DNA of 34,563 bases. Origin: Alteromonadaceae bacterium. GTDB lineage: Bacteria; Pseudomonadota; Gammaproteobacteria; Enterobacterales; Alteromonadaceae. How positions within the stretch are numbered: position 1 is the first letter of the stretch; every line of letters starts with the position of its first letter. The stretch spans positions 1 to 34,563 of the forward strand of contig WFQC01000032.1 in NCBI GenBank assembly GCA_015487235.1. The letters are read 5' to 3'. Both the position numbers and the translations under genes were made by a program. Shown piece by piece: positions 16,070 to 25,029 of the stretch. The notes beneath the pieces are model-generated. The model worked only from the letters and a program-made list of their open reading frames with translations. It did not search any database and had not been told where the DNA came from.

Positions 16070-16609
16070 ATGATGAATAATATTTTGATCAAAGCGTATC
16101 ACTTAGCCTTTAAGTCTTTTGTGCAAAAAACGGTTACCAGTTTTTTACTCTTGTTTTTATTCATGACATCAGCGCAAGCACTTCAGATCGGTGAAAAAGC
16201 CCCCGATTTCACCTTAAAAACCATTCAGGGTGAAAACTTAAATCTTGCCGAGCAACGAGGCAAAATTATTGTGATCAACTTTTGGGCATCTTGGTGTGGC
16301 CCTTGTCGAAAAGAAATGCCGGTATTACAGCAGTTTTATAAAAAATATAATGACTTAGGTGTTTCTGTTTGGGGGGTTAATGTTGAACAAGAAAACCAAG
16401 CAGGGCGTGATTTCCTTAAAGGGCTAAATTTAACTTTTCCTATTTTATTTGACCAAACTAACAACATTTCAGCAACTTATGAAGTTAAAGCCATGCCTTC
16501 AACTGTGATTATCGATCGTGATGGCATTATTCGTTATGTATTTCGCGGCTACAAAGATGGCTATGAAAAAAAGTACGCTAAAGCCATTAAAAAATTGATC
16601 AGAGAGTAA
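16070..16609 (+). CDS. TlpA/ResA-type thioredoxin, periplasmic
   Basis: A 179-aa protein with an N-terminal hydrophobic signal or anchor (about residues 17-36). The AhpC/TSA-thioredoxin fold shows GEKAPDFTL, the active site WCGPC (C76, C79) and the cis-Pro loop MPSTVIID. AGGACA lies upstream of the ATG and a second ATG follows directly. TlpA/ResA/CcmG-type proteins reduce specific disulfides in the periplasm, including the CxxCH cysteines of apocytochromes before haem attachment. With several CxxCH proteins and a Cys-tailed lipoprotein in the locus, a dedicated reductant role is plausible but unproven. It ends 2 bp before the next gene. Confidence 0.87.
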   Translation: MMNNILIKAYHLAFKSFVQKTVTSFLLLFLFMTSAQALQIGEKAPDFTLKTIQGENLNLAEQRGKIIVINFWASWCGPCRKEMPVLQQFYKKYNDLGVSVWGVNVEQENQAGRDFLKGLNLTFPILFDQTNNISATYEVKAMPSTVIIDRDGIIRYVFRGYKDGYEKKYAKAIKKLIRE

Positions 16610-16611
16610 TT

Positions 16612-16857
16612 ATGTCGTTATTTAATCAGCGTTTATCGATCATATTGACCAGCTTAGCTTTGCTCACTTTAACCGGGTGCGCCCAGCTTTCTGTTGAGCC
16701 TTGGGTACAACCTTATGAACGACAAAACCTTGCTGACAGAATTATGCGTACCGATAGGCATCCTATTGCTAATCAGCATGTTGCTCATGTTTATGAAGCG
16801 CGCGAATCTGCACGAGGCAGTGAAGGCGTAGGAGGAGGTGGCTGTGGCTGTAACTAA
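16612..16857 (+). CDS. DUF4266 lipoprotein with C-terminal Gly-rich CGCN tail
   Basis: An 81-aa lipoprotein: signal peptide with lipobox LTGC (C23), then PWVQPYERQNLADRIM, a short polar region with ARESARGSEG, and the tail VGGGGCGCN at the very C-terminus. I recognise this as the DUF4266 type, whose C-terminal glycine-cysteine tail is conserved as I recall. The paired cysteines could bind a metal or be chemically modified; function is unknown. It lies between a TlpA thioredoxin and a DUF3570 barrel. The glycine codons of the tail also provide the ribosome-binding site of the next gene. Confidence 0.78.
   Translation: MSLFNQRLSIILTSLALLTLTGCAQLSVEPWVQPYERQNLADRIMRTDRHPIANQHVAHVYEARESARGSEGVGGGGCGCN
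16831..16838 (+). promoter_or_regulatory. Ribosome-binding site embedded in the DUF4266 poly-Gly codons
   Basis: GGAGGAGG at 16831-16838 is a near-perfect Shine-Dalgarno sequence and at the same time encodes glycines of the DUF4266 tail. It stands 5-6 bases before GTG at 16844 but directly abuts the GTG at 16838. This favours GTG 16844 as the DUF3570 start and implies translational coupling of the two genes. Confidence 0.65.
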
Positions 16858-18001
16858 GCTATACCAGAGTGCTGGTTGTAGTATTTTATGGATACTTTTT
16901 TATTTAAGCCTTTCTTCAGTTAGCTATAGTACCGTGTTACCCGAAGAGCGTGCTGATGTGCTTTATCATCGCTACGAAGGTGGAGGCATGACAATAGACG
17001 GGCCAGCTGTTTTGCTGCGTAAAAAAGCGAATGAGTCAATCGCTTTTTCTGCGTATTACTATGTTGATACCATTTCTTCTGCGTCTGTTGATGTTATGAG
17101 TACTGCTAGCCCTTATTCGGAAGAGCGCAAAGAAGGGCAGTTAGGCATTCAATATTTACGTGATAAAACCTTAATGTCATTGAATATTCGTCAAAGTGAT
17201 GAAAGTGATTTTTTAGCTAAATCGGTTAGCTTTAATATTTCTCAAGACACCTTTGGTGATTTAACTAACCTTAGTTTAGGGCTTTCTTTTGGCGATAATG
17301 ATATTAGGCGTAATGGCGATGAATTTTTTCAAGAGCAAAGTCAACAGTATCGAATTAATGCCGCAATTAGCCAAATATTGACGCGTAATTTATCGGTTAA
17401 TATCAATGTTGAGGCGGTAAGCGACGAAGGTTATCTAAATAACCCTTATCGTACTGTACGTTATATTGATAATAACTTACCCTCAGGTGTGGGCTACCAA
17501 GTTGAAGTTTATCCGCGCACTCGTAATTCTTTCTCGACTAAACTATCGGCAAGTTATTATTTACCTTACCGAGCGGCATTATTTTTTCATTACCGTTACT
17601 TTACTGACAGTTGGCAAATTAATGCGGATGATATTGAAATTGGCTATCGACAGCCTTTAGCCGATACCCTTGAGCTTGACTTTAAAGTGCGCTACTACCA
17701 GCAAACTCAGGCCAGTTTTTACAGTGATTTATTTCCCTATCAAGATGCGCAAAATTTTCTTGCTCGAGACAAAGAGCTCAGTGATTTTAACGATATTACC
17801 TTGGGTGTTGGTTTAACTTATCAGTTACCTGAAAAACTCACTTTTAGTGATATGCGCTCAGAGGTTTCACTGCAATGGGATTATATTCGTTTTAATTACA
17901 ATAACTTTCGAGATCCTACCGTTGATGCAGCTGTTGGAGAAGAACCGCTTTATCAATTTTCAGCTAATATTTTTCGGCTCTTTTTTAGCTTATATTTTTA
18001 A
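16844..18001 (+). CDS. DUF3570 outer-membrane beta-barrel protein
   Basis: A 385-aa protein starting at GTG 16844; GTG 16838 is also in frame but overlaps the ribosome-binding site. The signal peptide covers about residues 1-28 (hydrophobic LWILFYLSLSSVSYS). The mature part starts with ERADVLYHRYEGGGMTIDGP, a DUF3570 hallmark, and continues with many amphipathic strands (FFHYRYFTDSWQINADDIEI, LDFKVRYYQQTQASFYSDLF). It ends in FRLFFSLYF with a terminal Phe, fitting outer-membrane insertion. It overlaps the DUF4266 gene by 14 bp; the pair is a recurrent one as I recall. Function unknown. Confidence 0.8.
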   Translation: MAVTKLYQSAGCSILWILFYLSLSSVSYSTVLPEERADVLYHRYEGGGMTIDGPAVLLRKKANESIAFSAYYYVDTISSASVDVMSTASPYSEERKEGQLGIQYLRDKTLMSLNIRQSDESDFLAKSVSFNISQDTFGDLTNLSLGLSFGDNDIRRNGDEFFQEQSQQYRINAAISQILTRNLSVNINVEAVSDEGYLNNPYRTVRYIDNNLPSGVGYQVEVYPRTRNSFSTKLSASYYLPYRAALFFHYRYFTDSWQINADDIEIGYRQPLADTLELDFKVRYYQQTQASFYSDLFPYQDAQNFLARDKELSDFNDITLGVGLTYQLPEKLTFSDMRSEVSLQWDYIRFNYNNFRDPTVDAAVGEEPLYQFSANIFRLFFSLYF

Positions 18002-18020
18002 TTTTATTTAGGGCATTATT

Positions 18021-18560
18021 ATGAATGGACATCTTATTTCAGCAAGCAAACTACTTATTCTATGGCTAAGTTTACCACTTGCTTTTTTCTCAATAGCTGA
18101 TGAAGCACCTAAGAGTGAACTAGCGCGTTCTTTAGAAAGCTTAAAAAGTGAAGTGCTAGCCCTAAATCGAGAACTGTTTATTTTAGAAGAAGACTTATTA
18201 TTTCCTGCCAGTACGCAAGTTGCCGTGTTTGTTTCTGTTGATATCGGTCGATTCTTAACACTTGATAGTATTGAAATTAAAATTGATGATAACGATGTTG
18301 CAGGGCATTTATATACCAAAAGACAACGAAAGGCACTTGAACAAGGTGGCATTCAAAAACTGTATTTAGGTAATTTAAAGTCAGGTAAACATCAATTAAC
18401 GGCAATTGTTACAGGCATAGACAATGAAGGACGCACAGTAAAACGAGCGGCTACTTACCCTTTTGAAAAAGACGATGAAGCCATCATGTTAGAGGTTAAA
18501 CTTCATGATAATTTACGTAATTATCGCGCCGAAGTTATTATTGATGAATGGGTTTTATAA
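18021..18560 (+). CDS. Periplasmic coiled-coil protein of unknown function
   Basis: A 179-aa exported protein. The signal peptide is about residues 1-26 (LLILWLSLPLAFFSIA-DEA). A short coiled coil follows (ELARSLESLKSEVLALNREL, about 33-58). The rest looks like a beta-sandwich with VAVFVSVDIGRFLTLDSIEI and LYLGNLKSGKHQLTAIVTG, similar to an Ig-like domain. I do not recognise a characterised family. Its place between the DUF3570 barrel and the TPR proteins suggests a periplasmic structural part of the same machine. It starts 19 bp after the previous stop with AGGG before the ATG. Confidence 0.62.
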   Translation: MNGHLISASKLLILWLSLPLAFFSIADEAPKSELARSLESLKSEVLALNRELFILEEDLLFPASTQVAVFVSVDIGRFLTLDSIEIKIDDNDVAGHLYTKRQRKALEQGGIQKLYLGNLKSGKHQLTAIVTGIDNEGRTVKRAATYPFEKDDEAIMLEVKLHDNLRNYRAEVIIDEWVL

Positions 18561-18566
18561 TTGCTT

Positions 18567-20639
18567 ATGTGGTTAAAAGCAATCAACTTTTTAGCTGTCG
18601 TTATGTTGTTCTTTACTGCGGTTATCTTTACCCCGAGCCTTTATGCGCAAAATAGCTTAATGGCTTCATCATTAACAACTGACTTACAAGATAAATATTA
18701 TCGCCAAGCCTTGTATTTTTATTTTCAAAATGAACCCGCTAAAGCGCTGTCAGTAATTAATCATGCAGAGCAACGTTTAGGTACTTTAATGCCTAAAAGC
18801 CAGTTATTTAAAGCTGGTTTGCAAGTTTCTCAAGGTTTACAGCAACAGGCTCAACAAACACTTGAATTATTTGATACGAACCAAATGCATGATAAAAATC
18901 ATCAAAGCCAAGAAGCACAAGAATTATTTACTGTAGCTTTATTAGCCTTAGCCGAGCAGTACCTTGAACAAGGACATATAAAATTAGCGCAACAAAGCCT
19001 GCAAAAATTAACAGAACTTCCCAAGCAATATTATGGGCAATATTACTTATTAAATCAGTTAGCGTATTGGCCTCAAACACCGAAAAATATTGCCACTTTA
19101 GCAATGCCTCTTAGTACAGAGCAAAGCCTAACTGAACAAAGCTTAACGGAAGAAGGTAATCAACAATATTCACCTTATATTACCTTAAATCAAGCACTGG
19201 CTTTAATTGAACAACAAGCTTATGAGCAAGCGATAGTGTTATTAAAAAACGTTGAAACACTGCCGACAGTAGAAAAAGAGAAAACCTTTTGGAGTGAGCT
19301 ATTTTCGTGGTTTGATGATGATCTTGATGAAGAATTGAGCCAAGCTTCTACACAAAAAGCAACCGAGCAACAAGCACTACAAGACTATGCGCGCTTATTG
19401 TTAGCGCAAATTTATGTAAAACAAGAAAACTATGATGGGGCTTTTTTATTATTAGCAGACTTTCCTCAACACAGCCCTTATACCGAATCAGCATTATTTT
19501 TATTTGCTTTGGCAAGCCAAAAAGTAAAGCAATATACCATGTCGTACAACCTATGGGCTTTATTATATAAAAAGTATCCTTATTCTCAGTTAGGCTGGCA
19601 AGCGGCTGCTTTATTAGCAGAACAAGTCACGCAACAAAAAACATTGGCACAAGGGCTTAACGTTTATCAAGATATAGAGCAGTTTTATTTACAACAATTA
19701 TCAAGTTTACAAGCCTTTAAATCAGCTTTTGATCACCATGATAACTTATTAACTTTTTCTACTTCAATCGCTAATAATACGCCAGAGCGTTTCGCTTTAG
19801 TTAATCAACAAAATTATCAACCTGTGAATATTTGGCTACAAAAAGCTTTATCTGCTAGCAAATTAACCACACATTACCAAGCTTTGGGCGATCTCAAACA
19901 GCTTGAACAGCGTATAAGTGTTTTTCAGCAACAGTTTCGTACTATTGAGCATATTATCAATTTAAATCAGCAGCGCAATAAACGCATTATTCATCGTGTT
20001 CAGCAAGCGAATTATGATGAAATAATTCATGCTTACCAGCAACAGCGAGATAGCTTAGCGACGATTTTAGATGCGGCTAGCTTACAAGAAAATAGTGAAA
20101 TTTTTGCTGATCCTCAAGAGCAACATTGGTTAACCCGTATAGAAAAAAGCCAACAATACATTAACCATATTGCTGCGCAACGCAATATAGAAGCTTATCA
20201 AAAACGTCTTGATCGTGTCGCTGGCGTATTAGCTTGGCAGTTGAAAAAACCTTACCCACAACGTTTATGGCAACATAAAAAACAATTAAAAGCCTTAAAT
20301 GAAGCGCTTAATCAGTTAACTAAACAACAGCAACAATTAGTGCTGACAAGTAAAAATCAACCTTCGTTAACACAATTTATAACACGTTATCAGCAACTAA
20401 AAACTAAGGTTGAGTTATTGCAACACGCTTTGTCTCAAGCTAAAAAACAAGTTAGCAGCGCTGTTCGTACTAACATAGCTGATTATGTCACTGCACAAAA
20501 AGCAATGCTGCAAAATTACTTACTGATTGCGCGTCGCAATATGGCAAAAATATTAGAGCAGATGGCCGAACAAGACAAAAAAATTAGTAAGCAATTAAAC
20601 AGTGAAGCGCTAATATCGGCTGAAGGAGGCAAACAATAA
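18567..20639 (+). CDS. Exported TPR/coiled-coil protein
   Basis: About 690 aa from the ATG at 18567 (a TTG two codons earlier is the formal first start, without support). Signal peptide: MWLKAINFLAVVMLFFTAVI, cleavage near LYAQ. The N-terminal 350 residues are helical repeats of TPR style (YFQNEPAKALSVINHAEQRL, YLEQGHIKLAQQSLQKLTEL, IYVKQENYDGAFLLLADFPQ), interrupted by an acidic patch FDDDLDEEL. The C-terminal 300 residues are Gln/Lys-rich and likely coiled coil. The product is very Gln-rich. Likely a periplasmic scaffold. It overlaps the next gene by one base (TAATG), so the two are probably co-translated. Confidence 0.72.
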   Translation: MWLKAINFLAVVMLFFTAVIFTPSLYAQNSLMASSLTTDLQDKYYRQALYFYFQNEPAKALSVINHAEQRLGTLMPKSQLFKAGLQVSQGLQQQAQQTLELFDTNQMHDKNHQSQEAQELFTVALLALAEQYLEQGHIKLAQQSLQKLTELPKQYYGQYYLLNQLAYWPQTPKNIATLAMPLSTEQSLTEQSLTEEGNQQYSPYITLNQALALIEQQAYEQAIVLLKNVETLPTVEKEKTFWSELFSWFDDDLDEELSQASTQKATEQQALQDYARLLLAQIYVKQENYDGAFLLLADFPQHSPYTESALFLFALASQKVKQYTMSYNLWALLYKKYPYSQLGWQAAALLAEQVTQQKTLAQGLNVYQDIEQFYLQQLSSLQAFKSAFDHHDNLLTFSTSIANNTPERFALVNQQNYQPVNIWLQKALSASKLTTHYQALGDLKQLEQRISVFQQQFRTIEHIINLNQQRNKRIIHRVQQANYDEIIHAYQQQRDSLATILDAASLQENSEIFADPQEQHWLTRIEKSQQYINHIAAQRNIEAYQKRLDRVAGVLAWQLKKPYPQRLWQHKKQLKALNEALNQLTKQQQQLVLTSKNQPSLTQFITRYQQLKTKVELLQHALSQAKKQVSSAVRTNIADYVTAQKAMLQNYLLIARRNMAKILEQMAEQDKKISKQLNSEALISAEGGKQ

Positions 20640-23600
20640 TGATATTTAATGCCTCTTTTATCAAAAAACTGACGATTCTTTTATTTGTAGCAGTATTTTT
20701 ATCAGGCTGTTTATCGACCACTGAAAAAGCTACACCACCTAAGCGTGCGACATTAGCTGAACTTGCCCAACAACCCGCTAACTTATCCTTATCGCCACTA
20801 GCGTTAAGCCAAGCTGAACGTGCTAAAAAGTTAGCTATTTTATATCAATCTATTTTAACCCTTGAACCTGATGCAGAAATAAGAACCCAAATTGCTTATC
20901 GATTAGTACAAATTAATAGTGAGACGATTGAAAATAATTTATATGCTGAAGAAAACGAGCAACAATTCGCACAAGCTTTTCAGCAAAAACAACAGCAATT
21001 ATCAGCTTTAATTAATGATTATAAAGCCTTACTCAAGCGTTATCCGCATCGCGCTGAAAATGAGTCTATTCGTTATCATTTAGCAAAAGCACTAGCGTTA
21101 CAAGGAAAAATGGATGAAAGTTTAGCGCAAATGGAATTGTTATTGGCGCAATATCCTACAACTCAATATGCAGCTGAATTACACTTTCGCCGTGGTGAAA
21201 TTTATTATAACCAACAAGATTATTTAACGGCTTTAGCAGCCTATCAGGCCGTATTACAAGCGAAAAACAATAAGACTTACCAAATTAATAGTATGTATAT
21301 GCAAGGCTGGTCTTTATTTAAATTAAACCGTTTAACAGAAGCTGATCGCCACTTTATACAGCTACTTGACTTTATTCTCAGTGAAGAAAAAGTACAATTT
21401 TATGAAGAAGATTTCAGCTTTGCAAAAATTAACAAGCATTATCAAAATATTGCCAATGATGTACAGCGAGTCTTAAGTATATCGTTGAGCCAGCAAGCAC
21501 AATCAGCAAGCTTACTTAATTTAGTAAAATCACAACAGTCGTTACCTAACTTATATTTATATCAACATATTTTATTTCAAAATTTAGCCAACTTTTTGCT
21601 CAAAAATGAACTTAAATATGATGCAGAGCTTACCTATCAAGCCTATATTGCTTATCAGCCTTTAAGTTTATGGTCAGCACGTTTTTCAATTGCTTTGCTT
21701 GATTTATATCGTCAGCAAGGTAAAAACCGTGCTGCACAATTACTAAAACAACAGTATGTTCAACGCTATGGTTTAACAAGTGCCTTTTGGCAGCAAGCTC
21801 GTTATAAAAAATATCAACAAATTAACTTTACTCGCGCCCTATACGAAGAAGTATTACCGCATTTAATTGACTTTAGTTATCAACATAGCCGTTATTTATA
21901 TGCCGATGCGCAAAAATTACCAGCAGGAGAATCTCGCGTTAAAGCTTTTAGTCAAACTGCTCATTGGCTTGCGCTTTATTTAGAACATGCAAAATTAGCG
22001 CAAGCAAAAAATTATGTGAACAAGCTAAAATTGAGTCAAGGGCTGTTAGCTGATGAATTTTTGTATGCCGAGGCTTTATTTGAAGCACAGCAGTATCAAA
22101 AAGCGTTGGCCAATTATGAAATGATCGCTTATCAACAGGTGATCAGCCGTGCATTATTATCAGGAAAGTTAGTTTTTGATGAAAACTTTAATTTGCTTGG
22201 CCAACAAGAACCGCACCAGTTAACAGACGATAATTCAGGGCAGGTACGTTCGGCTTATCGTCACTCAGGAAAAATTAAAAATGCATCCATAACTACAGCA
22301 AGCAATGATCAAACACGAGATAAGATAAGCGCAAACGAAAAGCTGCAAAAAGAGGCGGCTTATGCTGCAACCTTAACGGTGCGCAAATTATTGGCGCAAA
22401 CCCCACAAGGCAAAAAACGCACGCATTTGTTGCAATTACGTACTCATTTAGATCAAGCCTTTATTGAATATTATCCGCAAGATCAGCGAGCTTTGAACTT
22501 AGCCATGCAAGCGGCTCAATATGCTTTTGATCATAAAGATCATCAGCGCGTTCATCTTTATAGTCAGTTTATTTTAAAGCACTATGGTGTTGAAAAACAT
22601 TTAATCGAAAACCTTCAGCAGTTGCAAAAAATGCTGAGTGCTATTAAAGCTAAAGTGAAAACCAATGCGAAAGCGCTTGAAAAAATACAATTTGCTAGCC
22701 AATTACAAGCCAATAGTTTATATCAACAAGGTCAATTTGCTAAGGCTGAGTTGGCGTATCAACTTGCTTTGCAATTTATTGATAAAAAAGATAAAAAGTA
22801 TAAAGCATTACGAGAGTTGATAGCCTCAAGTATTTATTTACAAGCACAAGCATTGAAAACTGAGCAACCTTTACTTGCCGTTAAACATTATTTGCGATTA
22901 GGCGAGCTTATTCCAGAGTCAAGTTATCGACTTAATGCAGAATTTGATGCCGCTAACTTATTATTAGCACAAGAAAAATGGCAACAAGCCATTGATACAT
23001 TACGAGCTTTTCAGCAACGTTATCCTCAACATGAGTACAGCAGCTCAATTCCTGCAAAATTGGCTAATGCTTATGAAAAATTAGGTTCGTGGCAGTTAGC
23101 AGCAGAGCAATTATTGATTATTTATCAAAACCAAAAACAAACTGAGCTTAAACGAGAAGCACTCTATAGTGCGGCTGATTATTTTCTTAAAGCGGGTAAT
23201 CTTACTAAGGCTATTACCACATTTAGAACGTATGCTCACACCTACCCAGAGCCGTTTGCCATTGCTCAAGAAGTCCGTTTTAAAATGAGTGAGTTCTATC
23301 GCCAAACCAAAGAGCCCAATAAACGTTTTTATTGGTATCGCAAGCTGATCAAATATCATGACTTACAAAGTAAAAAAGTGGATGAGGGTACTTTACAACG
23401 TTCACTCTATTTAACCTCGTATGCAGCTTTAGAACTTGGTATGGCGCATCAAACGACTTTTAAAGCCATTAAATTAAACATTCCTTTGAAGAAAAGTTTA
23501 CAGCGTAAACAAAAAGCGATGAAACGAGCGATTGCTTATTATCAGCGCGTACTCACCAATGAACTAGCGGCATTTGTACCACACGCGACTTATAACTTAG

Positions 23601-23878
23601 CGCAAATGTATCGACAACTTGCGCGTGATGTTATGCAATCACAGAGACCTAAAGGTTTAGATGAACTTGCCCTTGAAGAATATGAGCTGTTACTTGAAGA
23701 AATTGCTTATCCTTTTGAGGAAAAAGCGATTGAAATTCACACCAGTAATGCCCAACGTGCATGGCAAGATATTTACGATCCTTGGATCGCAAAAAGCTTT
23801 GCCGCTTTAGCACAATTAGAGCCCGCTCAATATAATAGACAGGAGAAACCTATCCATGCAGTTCAATGGTTACATTAA
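20639..23878 (+). CDS. Large TPR lipoprotein
   Basis: A 1079-aa lipoprotein: hydrophobic signal and lipobox LSGC (C24). TPR-like repeats are clear around residues 140-250 (YHLAKALALQGKMDESLAQM, FRRGEIYYNQQDYLTALAAY) and again in the C-terminal half (SLYQQGQFAKAELAYQLALQ, EFDAANLLLAQEKWQQAIDT, AADYFLKAGNLTKAITTFRT), a tol-pal-system/BamD-like arrangement. GGAGG lies just before the ATG. The size and TPR content recall the TPR components of the Myxococcus Glt/Nfs systems, though one-to-one homology is not claimed. Probably anchored to the outer membrane facing the periplasm and acting as a scaffold. It overlaps the next gene by 23 bp. Confidence 0.75.
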   Translation: MIFNASFIKKLTILLFVAVFLSGCLSTTEKATPPKRATLAELAQQPANLSLSPLALSQAERAKKLAILYQSILTLEPDAEIRTQIAYRLVQINSETIENNLYAEENEQQFAQAFQQKQQQLSALINDYKALLKRYPHRAENESIRYHLAKALALQGKMDESLAQMELLLAQYPTTQYAAELHFRRGEIYYNQQDYLTALAAYQAVLQAKNNKTYQINSMYMQGWSLFKLNRLTEADRHFIQLLDFILSEEKVQFYEEDFSFAKINKHYQNIANDVQRVLSISLSQQAQSASLLNLVKSQQSLPNLYLYQHILFQNLANFLLKNELKYDAELTYQAYIAYQPLSLWSARFSIALLDLYRQQGKNRAAQLLKQQYVQRYGLTSAFWQQARYKKYQQINFTRALYEEVLPHLIDFSYQHSRYLYADAQKLPAGESRVKAFSQTAHWLALYLEHAKLAQAKNYVNKLKLSQGLLADEFLYAEALFEAQQYQKALANYEMIAYQQVISRALLSGKLVFDENFNLLGQQEPHQLTDDNSGQVRSAYRHSGKIKNASITTASNDQTRDKISANEKLQKEAAYAATLTVRKLLAQTPQGKKRTHLLQLRTHLDQAFIEYYPQDQRALNLAMQAAQYAFDHKDHQRVHLYSQFILKHYGVEKHLIENLQQLQKMLSAIKAKVKTNAKALEKIQFASQLQANSLYQQGQFAKAELAYQLALQFIDKKDKKYKALRELIASSIYLQAQALKTEQPLLAVKHYLRLGELIPESSYRLNAEFDAANLLLAQEKWQQAIDTLRAFQQRYPQHEYSSSIPAKLANAYEKLGSWQLAAEQLLIIYQNQKQTELKREALYSAADYFLKAGNLTKAITTFRTYAHTYPEPFAIAQEVRFKMSEFYRQTKEPNKRFYWYRKLIKYHDLQSKKVDEGTLQRSLYLTSYAALELGMAHQTTFKAIKLNIPLKKSLQRKQKAMKRAIAYYQRVLTNELAAFVPHATYNLAQMYRQLARDVMQSQRPKGLDELALEEYELLLEEIAYPFEEKAIEIHTSNAQRAWQDIYDPWIAKSFAALAQLEPAQYNRQEKPIHAVQWLH

Positions 23879-24674
23879 ATCTTGTTATTTTACCCTTAAA
23901 CTAGGGATTGGTATGAGCGTATTTATGTTGTTGGCCAGTTGTGTAACACCGGTTGAACGTGATGATGAAACTGCGTCGAAAACCCTTAAAAATATCAGTG
24001 GTGATATTGTTGATATGGTCAATACGACAACAACAGAGGTTCAACAAAAACGCCAAACGCTTAATGCGAGTGCACATAAAAACCTATACTTAGCGCAACA
24101 ACAAAGCCGCTTGGCGCAAATACCTCAAGCGTTAAGCACCAAGTATCAACAGGCGGTTGTCTTAATACAAAACAAAGCTTATAAACGCGCCAATCTACTT
24201 TTAGATGAAGTAATTAAACAGGCACCTAATTTATCGGGTAGTTATGTAAATAAAGCCGTTATTGCATACAACGAAAACCACTTATCTGATGCTGAAAAGT
24301 GGCTAGATAAAGCAATTAAAACCAATGCTTTAAACCCATACGCTTATAATTTTAAAGGGCAATTACAACGCTTAAATGGTCATTTTGCGAAGGCAGAGCA
24401 AAGCTATCAACAAGCCCTTGCAAATTGGAATGATTACCCCGATGCACACCTAAATTTAGCTATTTTACTTGAACTGTATCGAGGTCAGTTATTGCAAGCT
24501 AGGCAACATTATCAAGCTTATTTAACCTTAAATCCTCACGATAAAAAAGTGACAGCTTATCTTGCAGGCTTAGAGATCAAAATAAAACGGGCGGGTTTAA
24601 CGCTGCCTGAAGAAAAACATCAACCTGCCGTTCAGTTAGAACAAAAGAGTGAGAAAAATCATGCGGTTAATTAA
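23856..24674 (+). CDS. TPR lipoprotein
   Basis: A 272-aa lipoprotein with lipobox LASC (C29). At least three TPR units are readable in the middle: KYQQAVVLIQNKAYKRANLL, AYNENHLSDAEKWLDKAIKT, FKGQLQRLNGHFAKAEQSYQ, then PDAHLNLAIL. The ATG at 23856 lies inside the previous gene, with AGGAG eight bases upstream, so translation should be coupled. Like its neighbours it probably works in the periplasm as an adaptor for the ExbB/ExbD/TonB-like motor encoded just downstream. Confidence 0.78.
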   Translation: MQFNGYIKSCYFTLKLGIGMSVFMLLASCVTPVERDDETASKTLKNISGDIVDMVNTTTTEVQQKRQTLNASAHKNLYLAQQQSRLAQIPQALSTKYQQAVVLIQNKAYKRANLLLDEVIKQAPNLSGSYVNKAVIAYNENHLSDAEKWLDKAIKTNALNPYAYNFKGQLQRLNGHFAKAEQSYQQALANWNDYPDAHLNLAILLELYRGQLLQARQHYQAYLTLNPHDKKVTAYLAGLEIKIKRAGLTLPEEKHQPAVQLEQKSEKNHAVN

Positions 24675-25005
24675 CACTGTTTTAAAATTGTTATTGGCGG
24701 CATTACTTTTGGGCATAAACACCATGCCAGTGTTTGCTCAAGCCGACAAGACGTTATCAAAAACTAAGACGACAAAATCAGCTCCTGTGATGATTGAAAG
24801 CCAAGTGAAAGGTTCACAAGAGCAGCCTAATGTTATTTATGTTATGCCATGGCAGGGAATTTCACAGCCCGTCGTTATTCAAGATAGTCGTTATGACGTT
24901 GTTTTACCTAAATTTAAACCAATAAACCCAAAAACGTTTAGGCAACAACTTAATCAATATTATCAACAACAAACATTAAACCATAACAATAAAGATCAAG
25001 ATTAA
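24661..25005 (+). CDS. Small periplasmic protein of unknown function
   Basis: About 114 aa from the ATG at 24661; a GTG at 24649 is also in frame, but the shorter form gives a normal signal peptide (MRLINTVLKLLLAALLLGIN, cleavage near VFAQ-AD). The mature part is short and basic with the distinctive segment EQPNVIYVMPWQG followed by QPVVIQDSRYDVVLPKF. I do not recognise a named family. It overlaps the TPR gene by 14 bp and precedes the ExbB homologue by 24 bp, so it likely belongs to the same complex, perhaps as a linker to the motor. Confidence 0.6.
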   Translation: MRLINTVLKLLLAALLLGINTMPVFAQADKTLSKTKTTKSAPVMIESQVKGSQEQPNVIYVMPWQGISQPVVIQDSRYDVVLPKFKPINPKTFRQQLNQYYQQQTLNHNNKDQD

Positions 25006-25029
25006 TTTTTAACCGAGAGGGACACAACC

